From assembly GCA_958295525.1 (NCBI GenBank), contig OY282355.1:1339504-1403503 (forward strand): a DNA stretch of 64,000 bases. Reading direction: 5' to 3'. A program made the translations under genes and the position numbers. A model generated the notes under the pieces. That model was not told where the DNA came from. It did no database searches and saw only the letters and a list, made by a program, of their open reading frames with translations. This DNA comes from an uncultured Dehalococcoidia bacterium. Its GTDB lineage: Bacteria; Chloroflexota; Dehalococcoidia; Lucifugimonadales; Australimonadaceae. Shown piece by piece: positions 37,380 to 45,602 of the stretch. Within the stretch, counting starts at the first letter, position 1; each line of letters opens with the position of its first letter.

Positions 37380-37788
37380 CGGATTCGCTCAGGGCGGCGA
37401 GGCCGGCGGCGGCGACCGCCTCGTCCTCGGCGGGGCGTGCGCCGCTGACGCCTATCGCGCCGATCATCGCGCCGTCGGGCCTGCGGACGGGCAGCGCGCC
37501 CTGCCAGGGAATGAGGCGGCCCTGCTCCATCATCGCCAGGGCGCGGACGACGGGCTGATCCCATCTTTCGGCCAGATCGCCGCTGGGCGCGTCCCACGCG
37601 GCGGACGCGGCGGCCTTGCCCTGCGAGATGGGGACGCTGCGCCAAAGCGCGCCGTCCATCCGGTGAAGCGCGACGAGGTCGCCGCGCGGATCGAGAACGG
37701 CGATAGTCACGCGCGCGCCGATTTCGGCGGCCTTGGCGCGCCCCGCCTCGATCATCCGCACGGCTTCGTCCAGCGCAAGGGGGTTCAT
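37369..37788 (-). CDS. GlcG/HbpS-family protein
   Basis: 139 aa. LDEAVRMIEAGRAKAAEIG then VTIAVLDPRGDLVALHRMDGA and KAAASAAWDAPS identify the GlcG/HbpS fold, related to haem-degrading and cobalamin adenosyltransferase-like proteins. The ATG at 37788 follows GGAGGAG; the long upstream frame is spurious. The stop overlaps the start of the Ldh oxidoreductase by 11 nt. Such genes often accompany 2-hydroxyacid oxidation, so a shared pathway is likely. Confidence 0.85.
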   Translation of the reverse strand: MNPLALDEAVRMIEAGRAKAAEIGARVTIAVLDPRGDLVALHRMDGALWRSVPISQGKAAASAAWDAPSGDLAERWDQPVVRALAMMEQGRLIPWQGALPVRRPDGAMIGAIGVSGARPAEDEAVAAAGLAALSESDDV

Positions 37789-38002
37789 AGCGGGCTCCTC
37801 CGTGAGGCTTTGCGTAATGCTATCGTTCAATGACGAAGAGCGCCGGGCCGGGCGAGGGCGCAGGCGGCGCGGGCGCAAAAAAGAGTCCCGAGCGACCGGG
37901 GCGCCCGAGCTCGCCGCCGGATCCGGCATTCCCCCAGTCCCCCGGGGCCGCCTCGTCCCGCAACTTGCCCAACCACGGTCACTCAGGACGGGGCAAGTAT
38001 AG

Positions 38003-38040
38003 TCAAGCGCTCCTCAGCGTTGTCAAGCGATTTTCAAGCG
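38003..38040. promoter_or_regulatory. Three phased TCAAGCG motifs
   Basis: TCAAGCG starts at 38003, 38023 and 38034, spacings of 20 and 11 bp, about two and one helical turns. A TATAGT box (37998-38003) adjoins the first. This could be a binding site for a dimeric or oligomeric regulator, but the target gene is unclear because hairpin repeats lie between it and the next plus-strand gene. Confidence 0.3.
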
Positions 38041-38074
38041 AATCTGAGCGCCAATCCGCAGACTCGGCGGATGC

Positions 38075-38255
38075 GCCGCCTGCGGGGGAATGACGGGACA
38101 AGGGGCGAGATTCCCGCCTACGCGGGAATGACGGGACAAGGGGCGGGGTTCCCGCCTACGCGGGAATGACGGGACAAGGGGCGGGATTCCCGCCTGCGCG
38201 GGAATGACGGGACAAGGGGCGGGATTCCCGCCTGCGCGGGCAGGGCGGGACACGG
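38075..38255. repeat. Hairpin repeat cluster 9
   Basis: Five copies at about 38-bp spacing with GGGACAAGGGGC linkers, in the divergent gap between the GlcG-like gene and the kelch-like lipoprotein. The stretch from 37789 to 38002 shows no gene. Confidence 0.88.
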
Positions 38256-38327
38256 GAGCGGCGCCGTCCGGCGGCTAGGTATACTGCCCCCCGAGCCGCG
38301 CGCGATATGCGGCTGGGAGAATGCTTC

Positions 38328-40295
38328 GTGAAAGCCGCGCTCGCGGGCTTGTTGGCGTTCCTGACGATGGCGGCGACGGCGGCGTGCGGGGAGGAGGCTG
38401 CGCCAACGCCGGCCCCGACGGCCACGCCAACGCCGGCGCCGGCTGCGTCCGTTGCGCCAACGCCGGCCCCGGCCTCCACGGCAACGCCGCCGCCAACTCC
38501 TGCGCCGGAGAGCCCCGAAGATTTCTTGGACGCAACGCTGGAGCGGATGGCGGACGCGGGCAGCGCCGCCTTCGATCTCCGGATGGAGATGAGCGTCGAG
38601 ACGGACGACGGCGCGCGGAGCGTATCGGCCACATACTCGGGAGATATGAGCCGGTTCGTCTATACGACGGGGACTCTCGCCGTTGACGGCCTCTCGGGCG
38701 CGACCGAGTCCCGAATCGTCACGTTCAACTACGGTTTACGCCAGGCTCGATACGTCTTGGACGACGGCGATCGGGGGTGGCGCCCCAGGGAGCCGTTGCC
38801 GGAAGTTATGGATATCGCGCATTTCTTGAACCCGGGCAGTCTCGTTGACGAGGGGTTTTTGCCTCCGCAGACGCTGAACGGCGTAGCGATGCGGGGGGCG
38901 GCGGGGAGATACCGGAGCGGATCGCCCGGGATCGAGGGAGATTTCGACGTGACGTACTGGGTCGGCGCGGAGGACGGCCTGCTGCATAGGCTGTCGGCGA
39001 CCGCGCCCAATATGAGCGTGAGCGGTTGGGCGAAACTGGGCGGCCTCAGCGGGCGGTCCGGCGCGGTCAAACTGACGCTCGACCTGTCCGATTACGGGAA
39101 GCCGGTCGCGCTTGCTTTGCCGGGTTTCGCATTGCCGATTTTTTCTCACGCCGCAACGCCGCTGATGGACGGGCGCGTTCTGGTGACCGGAGGATTCACC
39201 GGAGTCGCTAATAACAATTTCATCGCGCCGTTCCCGGTGGGAATCACGCAGATTTACGACGCGGAAACGGAAACTTGGACATTGCTCGATCCTCTGGACG
39301 GACACTCCATGCTGAATTCCGCAGCGCGGTTGCAGGACGGCAGAGTCCTCATCGTGGGGCTTGGCCTCGACGAAGAGGGCGCGGCGAGCATCTTCGATCC
39401 CGCCGACGATTCATGGGAACTGCTGCCGAATCGCCCGGCGGCGCGTGGTTTTCCGAACATTGTTCTTCTCGACGACGGGCGCGCGCTGGCGGTCGGAGGC
39501 GCGGATTTGACCGGCTCGGGCTACGCCCCCGATCCCGCCGCCGCCGTGGAGGTCTTCGATCCGGAGACGGGCGAATGGCGCGAGGCCGCTCGTATGACTC
39601 GGGCCGCTATAGACCAAGCGCTCGTCGCGCTGCCGGGCGGGCTCGCGCTCGCCATGCAGCCGGGGAGCGACGAAAGGAGATCGCCGTTCGCGGAGGTCTA
39701 CGATTCCACGGCGGACGTTTGGAGGCCAACCACGCCGAGGCAAGCCCTGAATTTCTATTCCGAGCGTCCGCCGGAAGCGATTGCCCTGCGGGACGGCAGA
39801 GCGCTGGTCACTGGCTGGTCCAACATCGCGGGCGCCTTCGGCGACGATGAACAATGCGACCCGGCGTCGGCCTCCGCGCTGGGAATTCCCACCCCCGAGC
39901 CGTGCGATTGGACAGGATACGAACTCTACGACCCTGTCACGGACGAATGGACGCTGGCTGCCCCGATGACGCAGCCGCGCACTGGCCACACGCTGACCTT
40001 GCTGCCGGACGGGCGAGTTCTCGCGGCGGGAGGGGAACTCATCCAAGCGGACTACCTAGCGCAATATGAAACCGTCGTGCTCGCCACGACTGAACTCTTC
40101 GATCCGTCCTCCAACTCGTGGGCGCCCGGCCCCGACCTCGCGAAAGCGCGGACGCATCACACGGCGACGCTTCTGCCCGACGGACGAGTCCTGTTCGTCG
40201 GCGGCATATCGCAAGAGGTCGAGCCTAATCCGCCGGATTCGGAAGTGGAGATCTATCCGACCAATTCCGTCGAGACGCTCGATTTCTCCGGGTGA
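38328..40295 (+). CDS. Lipoprotein with LppX-like N-domain and kelch-type propeller
   Basis: About 655 aa. Lipobox ATAAC near residue 20 is followed by a Pro/Thr linker. Residues about 65-250 (FLDATLERMADAGSAAFDLR, YSGDMSRFVY, GVAMRGAAGRY) resemble the LppX/LprG lipid-carrier-like domain. The rest has kelch motifs of the form LMDGRVLVTGG, LQDGRVLIVG, LLDDGRALAVGG, LLPDGRVLAAGG and LLPDGRVLFVGG, each followed by a FDP-type strand and a Trp, giving a beta-propeller. GTG 38328 with GGGAGA upstream is preferred over ATG 38307. TATACT at 38280 is a likely -10. Surface binding is likely; the ligand is unknown. Confidence 0.75.
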   Translation: MKAALAGLLAFLTMAATAACGEEAAPTPAPTATPTPAPAASVAPTPAPASTATPPPTPAPESPEDFLDATLERMADAGSAAFDLRMEMSVETDDGARSVSATYSGDMSRFVYTTGTLAVDGLSGATESRIVTFNYGLRQARYVLDDGDRGWRPREPLPEVMDIAHFLNPGSLVDEGFLPPQTLNGVAMRGAAGRYRSGSPGIEGDFDVTYWVGAEDGLLHRLSATAPNMSVSGWAKLGGLSGRSGAVKLTLDLSDYGKPVALALPGFALPIFSHAATPLMDGRVLVTGGFTGVANNNFIAPFPVGITQIYDAETETWTLLDPLDGHSMLNSAARLQDGRVLIVGLGLDEEGAASIFDPADDSWELLPNRPAARGFPNIVLLDDGRALAVGGADLTGSGYAPDPAAAVEVFDPETGEWREAARMTRAAIDQALVALPGGLALAMQPGSDERRSPFAEVYDSTADVWRPTTPRQALNFYSERPPEAIALRDGRALVTGWSNIAGAFGDDEQCDPASASALGIPTPEPCDWTGYELYDPVTDEWTLAAPMTQPRTGHTLTLLPDGRVLAAGGELIQADYLAQYETVVLATTELFDPSSNSWAPGPDLAKARTHHTATLLPDGRVLFVGGISQEVEPNPPDSEVEIYPTNSVETLDFSG

Positions 40296-40317
40296 GCCCG
40301 CCGTCCGCCTATTCCGT

Positions 40318-40440
40318 CAGGGGCGAGGTTCCCGCCTATGTGGGAATGACGATAGGGGGCGAGATTCCCGCTCTACGCGGGGATGACGATGGGGGGCGTC
40401 ATTCCCGCCTACGCGGGAATGACGGAGGAGGAGGAGGAGG
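40318..40440. repeat. Hairpin repeat cluster 10
   Basis: Three degenerate hairpin copies followed by a GGA-rich stretch, between the convergent kelch-like lipoprotein and rnc genes. Confidence 0.75.
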
Positions 40441-40469
40441 GGATGACGGGGGCAGGGGGTAGAAGGCGT

Positions 40470-41180
40470 TTAAGGGAAGAAGTTTGGGGCGGCGAGGGCG
40501 CTTTTGGCGGCGGCTTGCTCGGCTTCGGATTTTCGGCGGCCTTCGCCAACGCCGGCCTCGCGGCCATCCACGAGCACGCGGACGGCGAAGGTTTTGGCGT
40601 GCGGCATCCCTTCGTCGGCGACGACTTCGTAGACGGGGAGAGGAAGCCCCCGGCTCTGCGCGAGTTCCTGCAAGGCGGTTTTCGCGTCGCGTTCGGCGTC
40701 GGCGCGGCCTTCGGGCTCGAGCATAGGGGCAAGCCATCGGAGAACGAAGGCGCGGGCGGCGTCTTCTCCGGCGTCGAGGAGCACCGCGCCGGTGACGGCC
40801 TCGAGAGCGGCGGCGAGGTTGCGGTCGCGGTCGCGTCCGCCGCCGCGCTCCTCTCCCTGCCCCAGCAGGAGATGCTCGCCGAGCCGCATTGCCCGCGCCG
40901 CTTCCGCGAGCGTTTCGCCTCGGACGAGGGCGGCGCGGGCGCGGGTCAGTTCGCCTTCGCCGTAGCGGGGGAATCGCGCGTAGAGTTCGCGGGCGGCGAC
41001 CCAGCCGAGGAAGGCGTCGCCGAGATACTCGAGGCGGTCGTAACTGGCGAGCGCGGGGTCGGGCTGCTCGTTGAGGTAGGAGCGGTGGACGAGCGCCTGC
41101 CGGAGCAAGCGCTCGTCGTTGAATTGCGCGCCGAGCGAGCGTTGGAGGGCCTCGAGCGCCTGCGGGCCGGGGTTAGTCAA
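40470..41180 (-). CDS. rnc: Ribonuclease III with an atypical active site
   Basis: 236 aa. RNase III cleaves double-stranded RNA in rRNA and mRNA maturation. The signature DRLEYLGDAFLGW near residue 49 provides the first acidic pair, and the dsRNA-binding domain (DAKTALQELAQSRGLPLPVYEV...) is complete. In the second active-site segment, normally L-A-D-x-x-E-A, this protein reads L-A-A-A-L-E-A: Glu is kept but the Asp that binds Mg2+ (E. coli D114) is Ala (codon at 40809-40811). Its start overlaps the stop of the DsbA-family gene by 8 nt, so the two are coupled. Confidence 0.92.
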   Translation of the reverse strand: MTNPGPQALEALQRSLGAQFNDERLLRQALVHRSYLNEQPDPALASYDRLEYLGDAFLGWVAARELYARFPRYGEGELTRARAALVRGETLAEAARAMRLGEHLLLGQGEERGGGRDRDRNLAAALEAVTGAVLLDAGEDAARAFVLRWLAPMLEPEGRADAERDAKTALQELAQSRGLPLPVYEVVADEGMPHAKTFAVRVLVDGREAGVGEGRRKSEAEQAAAKSALAAPNFFP

Positions 41181-41811
41181 AGACGCCCTTGGGCCAGGGG
41201 GGTTGCGGGCGCTTGACCTCGCCGACGAACGCCTCGTCGCGCATCAGCCCCAGCAGGGAGTTGAACGCGCTGAGGGCTTGCTGCGGCTCGCGCGGCCTGA
41301 TGAGTTTGAGGAAAGCGGAGCCGCCGCCCTCGAACACGAACGTAGGCGTTCCGAACACGCCGACGGCGTCAACGGCGTGGGCGTGGCTCGCGGCGATCTC
41401 GTCGAGCGTGGAGCGGTCGCGCAGGTCGGCGTCGAAGAGGTCGGCGTCCAGCCCGGCCTCTTCCGCGAGCGTTCGGAGGACGGCCTCGTCGTTGAGTTCG
41501 ACCCGGTCTTGGTGGCGCGCCCGGAGGAGGAGGAGGAGAAACGAGCGGAGGGCGTCCTCGCCTTGCCGTCGCGCGGCCTGCCCGGCGCGGAGCCCCCAGA
41601 GGCTGGGGTCGAGGCCGTCGTCGGGCTCGTCCCAAGCGCGGTAGTCGGGCCCGTTCTTCTGGTTCACCTGCGCGAGGGAGAAGGGTCTCCAGGTGACTTC
41701 CAGCGGCGTCTCGCCGCCCATCGCGTCTTTCACCATATCCAGCCACACGGCTGCATTGAAGACGAAGGGTCAGCGGAAGTCGTAATAGACGTCGGCCTTC
41801 GGCGTCGCCAT
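41173..41811 (-). CDS. DsbA-family oxidoreductase with in-frame TGA at the active-site Cys (candidate selenoprotein)
   Basis: With TGA read through, the frame gives 212 aa: MATPKADVYYDFR-U-PFVFNAAVWLDMV and on. The DFRxPF context is where DsbA/2-hydroxychromene-isomerase-like proteins have their catalytic Cys, and VFGTPTFVFEGGG supplies the cis-Pro loop. The frame is intact on both sides of TGA (41772-41770), and GAGGAGG stands at proper distance before ATG 41811. A hairpin with a GUGU loop begins 16 nt after the TGA. Sec insertion would make it a selenoenzyme acting on thiols. The alternative is a nonsense mutation or base error, with GTG 41748 giving a truncated protein lacking its active site. 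Confidence 0.75.
41740..41753 (-). promoter_or_regulatory. Bacterial SECIS-like hairpin
   Basis: Read on the minus strand: 16 nt after TGA comes CAGCC (41753-41749), loop GTGT, and GGCTG (41744-41740). A G-G mismatch and two more pairs can extend the stem. Bacterial SECIS elements lie about 16-37 nt after UGA and need a G in the first two loop positions; this hairpin meets both conditions. Confidence 0.6.
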
Positions 41812-41889
41812 AGGCGCTCCTCCTCGAAGTTGCTGCGCGCATTGTACGCGCCCGCTATACTTGCGGGCAAACGATTTTGGGGGAGCGCC

Positions 41890-43173
41890 GTGGTGGATTT
41901 TCGCCCGTTCCGAGCAGTGCGGTACGCCGAGAGCGCCGGCCGGCTGGACGACCTGATTTGTCCGCCGTATGACGTTATTGGGCCTGACGCGGAGCGCGAC
42001 CTGCTGGCGCGGAGCCCGCGCAATATGGTTCGGCTGGAGTTGGCGGAGCCGCGCGGGGAGGTCTCCCCGTCGGGCCACGAAGCGCGCTACGAGGGCGCGG
42101 CGGCGGCGCTGCGGGAGATGCTGGCGTCCGGCGCGCTGACGCGGGACGAGGAGCCGGGCTACTATCTGCTGCGGCAGCGGTTCTCCATAGGCGGGGCGGA
42201 GCGCGAGAGGCATTGCCTGCTGGGGGCGCTGCGGCTTGAGGAGTTCGGCGCGGGCGTGCTGCCGCACGAGGATACGGCGCCGGGTCCGAAAGCGGACCGG
42301 CTGGCGCTGATGCGGGCGTGCCGCGCGAACTTCAGCCCGCTGATGATGCTCTACAACGACGCGGCGGGCGCGGTGGGCCGGACGCTCGGCGAGGCGGCCG
42401 CGGGCGCTCCCGACGCGGAGTTCGCGGCGGACGGGCAGCAATTCGCGCTTTGGACGATTCGGGACGCCTCGGCGGCGGGCGCCATCGCGGAGGCGCTGGC
42501 CGACGAGCCGGCGTACATCGCGGACGGGCATCACCGTTATGAGACATCGCTGGCCTACCGCGCCGAGGCGGGCGAGGGCGCCGATTTCACGCTGACGGGA
42601 CTCATCGCGTTCGACGACCCGGGGCTGCTGATTCAGCCGTACTACCGCGTCGTGCACGGCGCGACGGCGGCGCAGACGGCGAAGATGAACGAGTTGCTGT
42701 CGCTGTATTTCGTGTCGCGGCCTTCGGGGACGCCCCCAGGAGACGCCGGGCAGTTGGACGCGGTGACGGCGGCGCTGGGGCAGGGGCAGGCGGCGCTGGG
42801 GGTGGTCGAGCGCGGGAAGCCGCCCCGCGTGCTGACGCCCGCCAACGACATTATCCCCGAGCCGGACGCGGACGCGCCGCCGGAGACGCAGGCGCGGTCG
42901 GTGGAGGCGTTCGCGCTGCAGGAGATGCTGCTGCGCCCCGTGTTCGGCGACGGATTCGCGGAGCGCGTGGCCTACGTTCACGACGGGGCGGAGGCGATGG
43001 CGATGGCGGAGGAGAGCGAGGGGCGGACGGCGTTTTTTATGAAAGGCGTTCCGCCGGACGTGTTCCGCGCGATCGTGGGGGCGGGGCTGCGGCTGCCGCG
43101 CAAGAGCACGTACTTCCATCCGAAGTTGCCGAGCGGCGTGGCGATCAACCTGCTGGACGGAGACTCCCTGTAG
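41890..43173 (+). CDS. DUF1015-family protein
   Basis: 427 aa. VDFRPFRAVRYAESAGRLDDLICPPYDVIGPD at the N-terminus is diagnostic of DUF1015; GVLPHEDTAPGPKADRLALMRACRANFSP and IADGHHRYETSLAYR are the other conserved blocks. Family members include predicted serine kinases (SbnI-like) and ParB-related ATP users, but function here is unknown. GGGGGAG precedes tandem GTG codons at 41890 and 41893; either may start. TATACT (41856-41861) sits in the loop of a small CCCGC/GCGGG inverted repeat and is a likely -10. Confidence 0.85.
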   Translation: MVDFRPFRAVRYAESAGRLDDLICPPYDVIGPDAERDLLARSPRNMVRLELAEPRGEVSPSGHEARYEGAAAALREMLASGALTRDEEPGYYLLRQRFSIGGAERERHCLLGALRLEEFGAGVLPHEDTAPGPKADRLALMRACRANFSPLMMLYNDAAGAVGRTLGEAAAGAPDAEFAADGQQFALWTIRDASAAGAIAEALADEPAYIADGHHRYETSLAYRAEAGEGADFTLTGLIAFDDPGLLIQPYYRVVHGATAAQTAKMNELLSLYFVSRPSGTPPGDAGQLDAVTAALGQGQAALGVVERGKPPRVLTPANDIIPEPDADAPPETQARSVEAFALQEMLLRPVFGDGFAERVAYVHDGAEAMAMAEESEGRTAFFMKGVPPDVFRAIVGAGLRLPRKSTYFHPKLPSGVAINLLDGDSL

Positions 43174-43185
43174 CGCGCAGCGCCG

Positions 43186-43902
43186 TTAGGCGTCCTCGAC
43201 CGCTATGCGGAGGCGCTTGTTGATCCGCCCTTTGCTCTCGTGCCCGACGACGCGGATGCGCCCCACTTCCGAGGTGTCGGCGACGTGCGTGCCGCCGTCG
43301 GCCTGCACGTCCAGCCCCGCGATGTCCACGACGCGCACCTCGGCGATGCCTTCCGGCAGCAGGTTGATCTTCGTGCGGATGAGGTCGGGGTGGGCGAGCG
43401 CCTCCTCGCGGGGGAGGAAGCGGACGCTGATCGGGCGCGCCATGCGGATTTCCGCGTTGGCCAGTTCCTCGACGCGCTCCGCGAAGTCCGCGCTCATACG
43501 CTCCAACTCGAAGTCCATCCGGGCGGCGAGCGGCGTCATATTCCCGCCGGTCACATACGCTCCGAAGTCGCGCCATACGACGCCGCAGAGAATATGGAGG
43601 GCGGTGTGCGTCCGCATCAGTTTGCGGCGGTTGTCCCAATCCAATTCGCCGCGAACCGCCGCGCCGGGGGCGGGCGGCGGGCCGTCCACCTCGTGCCGGA
43701 TTTCGCCGTCGCGCCGGCGGACAGCGGCGACGCGCAGGGTCGGGCCGTCCGACGGCGCGAGGGTTCCGACGTCGCAGGGCTGGCCGCCGCCTCCGGGGAA
43801 GAAGGCGGTGCGGTCGAGGACGACGGACGCGCCGTCGACGGCGGTCACGCGAGCGTCGAACGTTCGGACGTAGGCGTCGTGGTGGAAAATCGGCTCGGTC
43901 AA
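43186..43902 (-). CDS. Alanyl-tRNA editing protein (AlaX-type trans-editing factor)
   Basis: 238 aa. AlaX proteins hydrolyse Ser or Gly wrongly attached to tRNA-Ala. FFPGGGGQPCDVG, the zinc-binding THTALHIL (HxxxH) and VQADGGTHVADTSEVG with the final His are the editing-domain signatures. The length fits the medium AlaX form with an N-terminal beta-barrel half. It is convergent with the DUF1015 gene, 12 nt apart. Confidence 0.9.
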   Translation of the reverse strand: MTEPIFHHDAYVRTFDARVTAVDGASVVLDRTAFFPGGGGQPCDVGTLAPSDGPTLRVAAVRRRDGEIRHEVDGPPPAPGAAVRGELDWDNRRKLMRTHTALHILCGVVWRDFGAYVTGGNMTPLAARMDFELERMSADFAERVEELANAEIRMARPISVRFLPREEALAHPDLIRTKINLLPEGIAEVRVVDIAGLDVQADGGTHVADTSEVGRIRVVGHESKGRINKRLRIAVEDA

Positions 43903-43944
43903 GCGGCTATGCTCCTTTCGATCCGGCGTTGCGCGGCGGCGCTT

Positions 43945-44130
43945 GCGCGCCTCTGGATTCCCGCCTTCGCGGGAATGACGGGGCAGGGGGCGGGATTCCC
44001 GCCTTCGCGGGAATGACGGGACGGGGCGGGATTCCCGCTTGCGCGGTCAGGGCGGGACAAGGGGCGGGATTCCCGCCTACGCGGGCGGGCGCTTGCGCGC
44101 CTCTGGATTCCCGCTTGCGCGGGCGGGCGC
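43945..44130. repeat. Hairpin repeat cluster 11
   Basis: Five hairpin copies, two preceded by GGCGCTTGCGCGCCTCTGGATT modules, between the alaX-type and MmgE/PrpD genes. Confidence 0.85.
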
Positions 44131-44157
44131 GCTCTTTACCCGCGCGATTACCGTAGA

Positions 44158-45507
44158 TTACGACGCGGCCTGTTTCGCCATAAGGCGGGCGACTTTCTCG
44201 ACGCTGGGGGCGGCGTCGAGTTCCCAGACCGCCGCGAGCAACTCTTCGGCCTGCGCCGCAGGGAGAACCTCGTAGGCGAGCGAGCGGTACTTCGCCTCGA
44301 GGGCGGCGTCGGTCATCGGATTCTCCGGCGAGCCGGTCGCGTGCTCGACGTAGCGGCTGAGCGCCGCGCCGCCGCGCAACGTGATGGAGAGGCGGACCTC
44401 GTCCTCGCGCAGCGTATCGTCCACGACCGCGCTGACTTTCGCCCGCAGCGCGGCGATCACAGGGTCGGCGACGCGCTCGTCGGAGAACTGGGCGTCGTGG
44501 CCTGCGCCGTCCACGAGCGCGGCGGCGGCGCAGTGCTGGAACGAGAACTTGCCCTCCAGCCCGCGCCGGGGCTCCGGGCGGTTCATTAACTCCAGCACGA
44601 GCGGGCTGACCTCCGCGTTTATGGCTTCGACGTCCTCCGGCGCAATCCGGTGCTCGTTGCGGAGGGCGATCACGGCGTCCTGAATCGGGTGAGAGACGAC
44701 GCCGTTGGCGTAGGGCTTGAGGCCGTTGTTGGCGAGTTCCCATCGCTCGCCGAATCCGCCCAGCAGCGCTTCTTCGCTGTGTCCGTTGGGCGAGAGCACC
44801 TCCCAGAAGCCTCTGCGCCCGCCGATGACGTCGTCGGCGCCGGTGAAGCCGCGCTCGGCGAGGAACGCCGCTTGCAAGCCGTTGGCGGCGGCCTTCGCCG
44901 GATGCATCGCCTTCGCGTGGCTGCCGAACACCTCGCGGACGCCGGATGCGAACGTTCCGGCGATTCCGACGGCCATATTCGCCTCGTCCGCGCCGAGCCC
45001 GAGCATTCTGGCGGCCGCAGCCGCCGCGCCGAACACGCCCGCCGTTCCCGTGATATGCCAGCCCATTTCGTAGTGCCACGGGTGAACGGACATCGCCACG
45101 CGGCAGGCGGCCTCCGCGCCCAGCGCGAACGCGGCGAGCGCGTCCTTGCCGGATGCGCCCCGCTCTTCGGCTGCGGCCAGCGCGGCGGGCCACACGGGCG
45201 CCGTCGGATGCAGAACGGTGGGGAAGTGCGTGTCGTCGTAGTCCTGCAAGTGCGCGAGGAAGCCGTTGAGCATCGCCGCGCCGCACGGGCTCGTCCTGAG
45301 CGGAGAGCCGATGACGGACGCGCGCGGAGCGGCGCCCTCGCCTTCCGCCCAATCAAGCAGGATGCGGCTGCCGGAGTTGGCCGACGCCGACAGGGCGACC
45401 GCCAGCATATTGACGAGCGTGCGTTTCGCTTCGTGGAGCGTCCATGCGGGGAGGTCGCCGGCGTCGGCGCGGACGACGGCGCTTGCGAGCGTGTGCGTTG
45501 CGGACAT
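44158..45507 (-). CDS. MmgE/PrpD-family protein
   Basis: 449 aa, family length. Members include 2-methylcitrate dehydratase (PrpD), cis-aconitate decarboxylase and related lyases acting on tricarboxylates. NSGSRILLDWAEGEG, LQDYDDTHFPTVLHPTAPVWPAALA with the conserved Asp-Asp-Thr-His, HYEMGWHITGTAGVFGAAAAAAR and KFSFQHCAAAALVDG are the family motifs. The ATG at 45507 follows AGGAGG by 8 nt. No prpB/prpC lies next to it, so propionate catabolism cannot be assumed, although a methylmalonyl-CoA mutase lies 14 kb away. Confidence 0.88.
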   Translation of the reverse strand: MSATHTLASAVVRADAGDLPAWTLHEAKRTLVNMLAVALSASANSGSRILLDWAEGEGAAPRASVIGSPLRTSPCGAAMLNGFLAHLQDYDDTHFPTVLHPTAPVWPAALAAAEERGASGKDALAAFALGAEAACRVAMSVHPWHYEMGWHITGTAGVFGAAAAAARMLGLGADEANMAVGIAGTFASGVREVFGSHAKAMHPAKAAANGLQAAFLAERGFTGADDVIGGRRGFWEVLSPNGHSEEALLGGFGERWELANNGLKPYANGVVSHPIQDAVIALRNEHRIAPEDVEAINAEVSPLVLELMNRPEPRRGLEGKFSFQHCAAAALVDGAGHDAQFSDERVADPVIAALRAKVSAVVDDTLREDEVRLSITLRGGAALSRYVEHATGSPENPMTDAALEAKYRSLAYEVLPAAQAEELLAAVWELDAAPSVEKVARLMAKQAAS

Positions 45508-45602
45508 ATTGCGATTCCTCCTGCGGCGGAGAGCGGCGCAGGCAAGCATAACAGGCGCAGGCCGCGCTTGCCGGACGATTCAGCGCCTTGCGTAGACGGA
45601 CT

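Noticed and set aside
41749-41811. Separate 13-codon ORF ending at the TGA, with a new start at GTG 41748
   Set aside because: The pieces are in the same frame, the strong ribosome site is at 41811, and starting at 41748 would delete the active site of the DsbA fold. The read-through interpretation explains more, although a mutation is not excluded.
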